Positions 57,543 through 64,000 of a stretch of DNA of 64,000 nt are shown here, piece by piece. The stretch comes from Microbotryomycetes sp. JL201 (taxonomy: Eukaryota > Basidiomycota > Microbotryomycetes), in contig JAQYUZ010000017.1 of assembly GCA_033819885.1 (NCBI GenBank), forward strand, positions 186,001 through 250,000. Direction: 5' to 3'. Made by a program: the position numbers and the translations under genes. A model generated the notes under the pieces. That model was not told the origin of the DNA. It saw only the letters and a list, made by a program, of their open reading frames with translations, and did no database searches. Positions within the stretch are counted from its first letter, which is position 1, and each line of letters starts with the position of its first letter.

Positions 57543-59523
57543 TCAGGCGTGCATCTGGCTCAGGTTCAACAAGTCCGAACCGGGTTGCAAGCCGATGCAG
57601 GCCTTGAGGAACGCCTCGAGCGCGGCGCGTTGGCGACCGAGAGAGTTGATGACGTCCACACCAGGCTTGGTGAGCGGCGCTTTGAGCATGAACGACAACA
57701 AGCCCAGGACCGAGTACATCTTTTCAAACTCGGCGTCTGGCGCGGTGCGATAGGTCACGCGCGTGCAAAGCTCGGCCAACAAGCACAAATCGATGATGAG
57801 CGGAGTCGCAAGCAACGAATCTTGGCATTCGTTGAAGATGTTGAGCGTGTTGCGACCTCCCACTGTGAAGCATGCGCGCGTGCGGTCAGCTAACTTTGCC
57901 AGGTTAGGATTGGCAGTCTATGACTCACTCATAATCTCGCTGTAATACTCGTCTAACGCGCGCTTGTTGTCGCCAACTGCAGGCATGTACTTGATCACGA
58001 TGCAGTGATCAGGGTGCTCGGTGTCGCGCGCCTTGTCACCCTTAGCGACAGCCTTTTCACCATGAGGCGACTCGAGGATGGGCTTGTAAAGCAAGCGGTT
58101 GGCAGCGACCATGTCGTCAACGACAGACGACTTGGAAATCTCTTTCGACTTGAACTGGAGTTCACCGCCACTGCTGGCATCGAGGTTCTTGCCGTCGTTG
58201 TTTCCGAGATGGTTGTAGGACGCTATGCTGAGCGGCTTAATACCACTGTTGACGAGAAACTCTGCCAATACGGATTTGACCTTTGTCTGGCCCGACTTGA
58301 AATCGTCGCCGCCGATGAAAGCCTTGTGACGCTCGGCCAACTCGATGCAACCCGGCACGAACGTGTTCTGAGGCGCACCGTTGATGTAGGGCACGCCCTC
58401 CAGAATGGATGCAATCGCAAAGATGGTCGAGGGAGCGATTTCCTCGTGCGAGTTCTCGACGGCCTTGAGCAAGTTGTCGGCCGTGTCGTTGACGCCTGGG
58501 ACGATCGCCGCGTAGCGCTCGGTGTTGGCTGTCCACAGAACGATGACCTGGTCGAGGCCATTCTGCTGCTTAAAGTTGCGAATGTCGGCACGAATGTGCT
58601 CGAGGTGCTTGGCCTTGTCGTTGCCGCCGACGAGGTTGTCGGCGCGCTCGTCTTGGCTAAAAGAGCAGAGCGACGTTGAGCAGGAACGGCAGTCGTATAG
58701 CAATTGCTCAAAACTCACTTGGCGTTGATGAACGTTGGGTACAAGATGGACGGCAACGGCTTGAGCTCTTGCATGTAAGGGACAAGCTGACGCTGCAAGT
58801 CATAGTCGAGCACTTTTGCGCGGCGCATCGCCTTGTCAAGCGGCAAGCTCGAAATGTCCCAACCGCCAACCTGTGCGCATACACTTTGTCAAACAACCGG
58901 ACGAGTGCGCGCGACGCAAGGCAAGGACAACTTACGACGAGGTCGTTCGGGTGGACCATGGGCACAACGTCCGAGAACGGGACAAACACGTCCTTGCCTT
59001 CTTCGTCTTGACCGAGACGCAAAGTTGATGCGCGAACGAGCGAACCAATGTAATTTGGCGTCTGGGTGCCCTCTTTCGTGTTCCACGAAATGTTGTGCTT
59101 GTTGGCGAGGACCGTGGCCGACAAGGTCGTACCGTTGTTGCCGCCCAAACCGACAAGCATCAAGCTGAAAGTATTTCCAGAGATATGTTAGCAATCTCCT
59201 TGAAGTCAAAGACGGCGTGGCACTGACCCCGTCTTGGGCACCTTGCGAACCGTCTTGAGCTCGAACGGTTGCTCGATTGGCTTGACCTTGTACGTCTCGC
59301 CCTCACGCTGAACGTGAGCCGAGTGGAACGTATACTTTGCCACCATGGCGTCGTCCGTGTACGTCAACTTGTCCGACTCTACTTTGACGCTGTCAGTCGG
59401 ACGCCTGGCTGCGGTCGGATCGACAATCGCGACTGCGGCCGAGCCGTTGGCACCGACAGGCGCGCGAGCACTGCCATTCGCGTAAGTGCCGTTCGGCGAA
59501 GGATCCAATGCCATTGGAGCCAT
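57543..59523 (-). CDS. INO1: Inositol-3-phosphate synthase
   Basis: Converts glucose-6-phosphate to inositol-3-phosphate with NAD, the committed step of inositol and phosphatidylinositol synthesis. The start at 59523 gives [14 protein letters not shown]. Family blocks are [11 protein letters not shown] (NAD-binding), [92 protein letters not shown] and [18 protein letters not shown]. The C-terminus is [16 protein letters not shown]. About five exons, all with GT donors where I could check. The N-terminal extension of about 40 Ala/Gly-rich residues is longer than in yeast. I did not find a clear UAS-INO site upstream. Confidence 0.96.
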
Positions 59524-60159
59524 TTCTGATTTTTTTCGGAGAGGTAAGAGTGTGCTGAAAGAGGCGCAAAGGTTCGATCTTAGGCTGATCGAGTCTGAAA
59601 ACCGGGCGCGGTGAGCTTGCGACCGCTGCACGGCAAGAGCAGGAAACGTGTGTCAGCAAGGATCTGTTTGCGATAAGCTTCGGATATGACGTGTCGACTC
59701 GTTCCGCTTGACAGGTCAACATTGACACGAGTGCAAGTGCGCGGAGTGAGGCCGGGGCCACGAGGCGCGTGCGCCCGACGAGTCTCGAGAAACGTACGCG
59801 TGAGAGTTGTGCGAGCTACACAAGAATGTAGAGAACAGCTTGACTGGTGTCTGAAGTGTGTTTGAACAGTCTCAAACACGCGAGCACGAAAGGTTGCGCT
59901 GGGGTCACTCGAGGTGATGAGTTAGAAAGGCAAGCTCGCCGACCCCGTGCGGCGCACGCCCAACCCGGCCGGGGACCAGTGGCCGGACTGCGCAGGGCAT
60001 GCTCGGGCTTGCCACGCAGCGACATCGCACTCGGAATCGACTTCTATTTCACAACGTTTTCTCTCTTTATTGATAGACTCGCAAGGTATACACTTTGGCC
60101 ATTGTGCGCATAAAACTTTCGGCTTCGAACGGCGAACGCGCCGCCGTCGTCCGATCAAT
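59524..60159. other. Intergenic, INO1 promoter
   Basis: About 640 bp upstream of INO1 and downstream of MCR1 (both minus). No CATGTG-type UAS-INO element or gene was recognised by eye. Confidence 0.4.
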
Positions 60160-60322
60160 CTAGAACTTGTAGACCTGTTGGGACCGATGAAAAAATGAAG
60201 AAAATGTTAATGTCTCGTAACAGTGACTCGCCGTGTCCGAAGCAGTTCGCGTAGACAAATTATGCCGCGGCTGAATGCTCAACCGCCGAGCGCGACGCCC
60301 TCGGCGTTCTGTGACATGCCGC

Positions 60323-60367
<45 letters not shown>

Positions 60368-61769
60368 CGGCTTCTAGCGTTCGCAGCATGCAAGAGGCGC
60401 AAGATTCAAGCACTTGCCTGGTTTTCAGTGTAGCCCAAGTCGGCAAGCAAACCCTTGAGCTCGCCTTGATCTTTCGGCGAGACCTTGTTGCCTGAAATCG
60501 CGTTCATCTATAACAGTCAACAAGGAAAAGTTCCGTCAGCTGGCAGTATTTGCATCTGGAACAAAATAATGCGATCCGGCATGAGCGACTGACCATGCCA
60601 GGAGGACCGCAGACAAAGATCTTGACGCGCTCTCCGAATGCAGGAGCCGGCGCGTTTTGAGCCAACAACTTTTGGTCAATGTAGCCTGTCGATTCAAACG
60701 TGCCGGAGAGAGTAGAGTCAGCGCTTTCAATCTCATCATCGCAAACGAGCGCGAGACTGACCGGTCGGGCCCTGCCACTCTTTGCCAGCCTTGTCGAGCA
60801 CAAAGACATTCTTCATGCGCTCTGGGAATTTTTTCGCAAGCGACTCCCACTCCTTGCGCAAGAGAATATCTTCCTCTGCAATGTTGCCGTACACGAGCGT
60901 CACCTTTGTCTTGTCTTGGGGGTTTGAAAAGATGGCTTGGGCGACTATCATCCAATAGAAGCCGGTCAGTGTACGCAGCGACCTATCGGAATAAAATTTG
61001 CAGCTGTACCCACCTTGGTACATCGGAGTGATGCCAGATCCACCGCTGATGAGCACAACGTGTTCGAATTGATTCGGCTTGTAGGCAAATTTGGGAAGCG
61101 GGCTGGACGAGAGCGGCACGGATGCGTGAGGGTCAGGATTCGAGTGATGTTCACCTGCGCTGCTCTTTGGCGGAGGGGCCTCTTTCGCACTAACCCTTTG
61201 AAGGCAAGTTCTTGGCCTGGCTTGAGGTTATGGATGTGGTTTGTCATTTTGCCTTCGGGATATTTCTTGACGAGCAGTTCAATGTATCCTTCTGCATCTG
61301 GAGGAGAAATTTGTGTATAAGGTCGCAAGACTGGTTTTTGCTTGTCGTCCTGGCAGTCTTCTTTGTTGACAGCCTTGACCAACAAGGCCGATGCGACGGG
61401 CGTGGCTGCAGCCGTGCCTTCTGGCAGTTTGAAAATAAACTTTGCCGTGTTGTGGTTGTAAGGCTCGACCTTGTCGAGCTTGAAAGTTTTCCATTCGTCT
61501 GGGTTCAATGCCGATGGCAACGTGGCGGGTTGCACGCCAGAGTGGACCGACTTTGCCTTGTCTTGAGTGGTGGAATAATAGTATGCACCAGCGCCTACGA
61601 GACCTGCCGTCAAAAAGTACAGCGGTGTGTTGCTGCTGCCCTTGGCCGCCGCTGATGACGGCGCTGTCGAGTAGGCACGAATCTGCGAGCGTACGAGCAC
61701 AAGAAGGCAAGCCAGCAAGCTAGGTCAGCCCGAGACAATCTGAGGTTTGCAGCCTGGCCGAGACGACAT
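60160..61769 (-). CDS. MCR1: NADH-cytochrome b5 reductase, mitochondrial type (contains a GC-AG intron)
   Basis: FAD flavoprotein reducing cytochrome b5 with NADH. The N-terminus has [14 protein letters not shown] followed by a single membrane segment ([17 protein letters not shown]), as in yeast Mcr1. The FAD motif is RPYTQISP with [13 protein letters not shown]. The NADH motifs are [13 protein letters not shown] and CGPPGM. The end is [16 protein letters not shown] joined to VYKF, the family's usual C-terminus. VYKF lies in a 15-nt terminal exon (60160-60174), reached only through a GC donor (CAG|GCAAGT, intron 60175-60417, 243 nt). The start is uncertain: ATG 61769 spliced by a GTCTCG donor to IRAYS is my choice, and ATG 61774 is an alternative. 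Confidence 0.9.
60326..60367. repeat. 42-nt T homopolymer inside MCR1 terminal intron
   Basis: An uninterrupted T run on the plus strand (A run in the MCR1 transcript) within the 243-nt last intron. Its length in the assembly may be approximate because homopolymers are error-prone. Confidence 0.9.
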
Positions 61770-62147
61770 GGCATGCTTCCGACAGCGAGACGTGTGCTGA
61801 GTGACGCTGCGTCTCGCACACAGAGACACGAGCCCTACTGCGCTTAGTACAGGTGCGCGTCCCGGTATAATTTGTTTCGTCACGGTTATGATTGAACCTC
61901 GCGCGGCGCTAGCCCGTGTACAGCTGGTGCGAGGGCTCGGTCGTCGATGACGAAATGCGCCAGACTGGATCGGCGACTAACTGACCCTGGCCGGAGCAGA
62001 CGACGAGATGGATACGGATCAGTTGTACTCACGGTCGAAGACCTCAATTGCGGGAGTATGCGTCCGATCATGTTTCTGGAGCAAGTAGAGAAACTGGGCG
62101 CGACGTAACTTTCGCCATAGACTTGCCTCGGTCCACTTGCACACAGC
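61770..62147. other. Divergent promoter region MCR1 / ETT1-like
   Basis: About 380 bp between divergent starts. It may contain the true 5' end of MCR1. No motif is recognised. Confidence 0.45.
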
Positions 62148-63798
62148 ATGGCACCAAAACCGCGCGGACTCAAAGCGAGCAGAAAACAACAGCAGCAACC
62201 TACCACCTCTAGAGCCGATGCCGCATCCGAGCTGAACGCTGTTACAGCGACAGCAGGCAAACGCAAAGCTGCAGACGATGGCGCAGAAGACAACAACAAC
62301 GACGACCCACATCGGACAATGCCACTCGACAGAGACTTTTTGAGCGTTCAGGACTTGTTCGAGTTGCGCGACACGGCGACGAGGCAGCTCGAGCACCACT
62401 TGGACTCTGGCGCTGCAGACGACAACGACAAGGGCACGGACGGCGAGCAGACTCCACGTCAACAGGTCCAAAACTTGTGCAGAGGTATTTTGCACGGCTG
62501 CGACGCTCTCAAAACGCAGTTGCTCCCGACAAGTCAGCAAGGCGAAGACGAAGACTCTCGAAAGCTTAGAACGAGTGCGCTCGGCTTGAACGAACTGGGT
62601 CAAGTGTGGATTTTGTACCTCCAAGCGTGGGCATTGCACCACATGGCATTCGTCGTTGACAGGTCTTTGACGTCGCTCAAGCCTCGACCGCTCGAGTCGA
62701 CGCTGGCCCAAGAGCAAGGGTCATCGACATCGTCGTCATCATCGTCATTGCCGTCAAAGAAGCGCAGGATAGACGTCAATGAGCCTAGAGACCCCGCTCA
62801 GTGGTTAGACAGAGCTGTCGACATGTATGACGAGGCCAAGGCGGCGCTCGACCAAACCAGTTTACAAAACGCAGACGATGAAAGGAAAAGCGACGGTCTC
62901 GTAGGCCTGAGCAGATTGTTGATCGAGAGCGACTCTTTTCGATGCATCAACGATAGACTGGATTTGGCTCTCACCAGAGACGACATTGTCAACGACAAGA
63001 GCAAAGACTTTCTCATCAAGAGACTCGCGAATTTACCTCGAGTAGCAGCAGTTGACACCTTGGAACAATTGAACGACTTTATCGACAATTACGACGACCC
63101 GTTTCAATCTTTTGTTCAGGCAATCAGGTCTCATGTTCGACTTGTTGAAGAACACGGATCCTTGGATGACCGACCAGATTACCTCGACAGGGTCGAAAAC
63201 CTTATTTCGTCCACGTTGGAACAAGTCTGGTTCGGCTCTGACGACGAGAATCAAGTCGACTCGAAGAAGCGTTCAATCAAATTTGCACTGGAGCACGCCA
63301 GGACAGATGCTTTATTGGTCAAGTTTGTTTTGATGGTCGAACAAGACATTTATCGCAAATACAGACCCAATAATCTGGCCGCCATCGAACAAGCTGATGA
63401 TGAGAACGATGACGCGGACGATGAGGATGCAGAAGAGGATGACGAGATGGAACCATTGCCCGTTGACGCTCAGGACGTCAAGGAAGCGAGACAATTAGGT
63501 CAACAAGTTATTCAAGGCTTCGAGGATCTTGTCAACAGGACAAACGAAGTTGATGTTTGGGATCGCAAACAAGTTCAGTCAGAAGTATTGACAAAGGTGA
63601 ATACAGACCACCTTTTTTTCCGTGTTTCGTATGCGCATACCTTTCTACTTTGTTTTTGCTGATTCATTTGTTGCCGTCGAAATTTAGCTCGAAGAAGCTT
63701 ACCAGGTCTACTCGGCTTTATTCAACGCTGGACAAGAAGATGACAAGCTTGGCCAGATTGAAGCCCGCATCGCAGACGTTCAAGCCCAACGCAGTTGA
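62148..63798 (+). CDS. ETT1/NRO1-like nuclear helical-repeat protein, tentative
   Basis: Predicted 519-residue protein. Two exons (62148-63596, 63688-63798) sum exactly to 520 codons, GT-AG. The basic N-terminus (MAPKPRGLKASRKQQQQ, KRKAADD) looks like a nuclear signal. The rest is helical, with TPR-like stretches (NLCRGILHGCDALK, LNELGQVWILYLQAWALHHMAF, WLDRAVDMYDEAKAAL) and a strongly acidic block near residue 425. The end is EEAYQVYSALFNAGQEDDKLGQIEARI. The layout resembles yeast Ett1, implicated in translation termination, and fission yeast Nro1, a nuclear import adaptor for Ofd1. I rate the family assignment as moderate; the gene itself is certain. Confidence 0.6.
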
Positions 63799-64000
63799 GA
63801 TGGCATGCACCTTGTGTAATGCAATAGAATTAATTTGGCTTGAATTTACGACCGCAAGAATGGATTTCTATTGGTCTGTGGCTGCGCCGAAGGAGACGGA
63901 CCAGGATCACTGTACCCAAATCCGCTGCCAGTTGGCTGATATCTCAGCGGCAAGCTGTTAGTTTGGAGCCCCGTCATCACGGGGCCGGATGCGAATTGAG

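Overview
The window is gene-dense nuclear DNA of a fungus, most likely a basidiomycete. The signs are many short introns (mostly about 45-70 nt), a DUF6534 membrane protein, a secreted protein of a basidiomycete family, fungal cytosolic hybrid histidine kinases, and no bacterial operons, transposons, rRNA or clear tRNA. The species cannot be named from the sequence. I traced 27 convincing protein genes plus one weak small candidate. Reading frames were joined across introns by hand, and most gene models sum exactly to a whole number of codons.

Layout. 1-7 kb: UBR1 (3' end outside the window), a DUF6534 protein and a vacuolar proteinase B inhibitor, all on the minus strand. 7.4-15.7 kb: a coiled-coil protein and two tandem MFS transporter paralogs. 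16-24.8 kb: the Golgi syntaxin SED5 (minus), a secreted GH5 glycosidase, a PSR1/SCP-type phosphatase (minus) and an alpha/beta hydrolase. 25-31 kb: ribosomal protein RPS0, the queuosine-salvage protein QNG1 and a tentative arrestin-like protein (both minus). 31-38.4 kb: an ankyrin protein and the nucleoporin NIC96. 38.7-45.2 kb: two tandem PAS hybrid histidine kinases. 45.5-53.6 kb: a single-pass membrane protein, a secreted protein, a signal-anchored surface protein and a PEX39-like KPWE protein. 53.7-57.3 kb: two tandem rhodaneses and a bacterial-type uracil phosphoribosyltransferase. 57.5-63.8 kb: INO1, the cytochrome b5 reductase MCR1 (both minus) and a tentative ETT1/NRO1 homolog.

Most genes are housekeeping and unrelated to one another: secretion, nuclear pore, translation, peroxisome, lipid and nucleotide metabolism. 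Three gene families (MFS, histidine kinase, rhodanese) occur as adjacent same-strand duplicates.

The most unusual signal is in the splice sites. Ten introns in nine genes are best read as GC-AG introns, all with donors matching GC-purine-A-G-pyrimidine, among roughly 110 introns placed by hand. In several cases the conserved protein sequence cannot be joined with any GT donor. Paralog pairs show GT in one copy and GC in the other at the same intron. Very small coding exons (7, 15, 16, 18 and 21 nt) are also common. Automated annotation that allows only GT-AG would misplace or truncate these genes.
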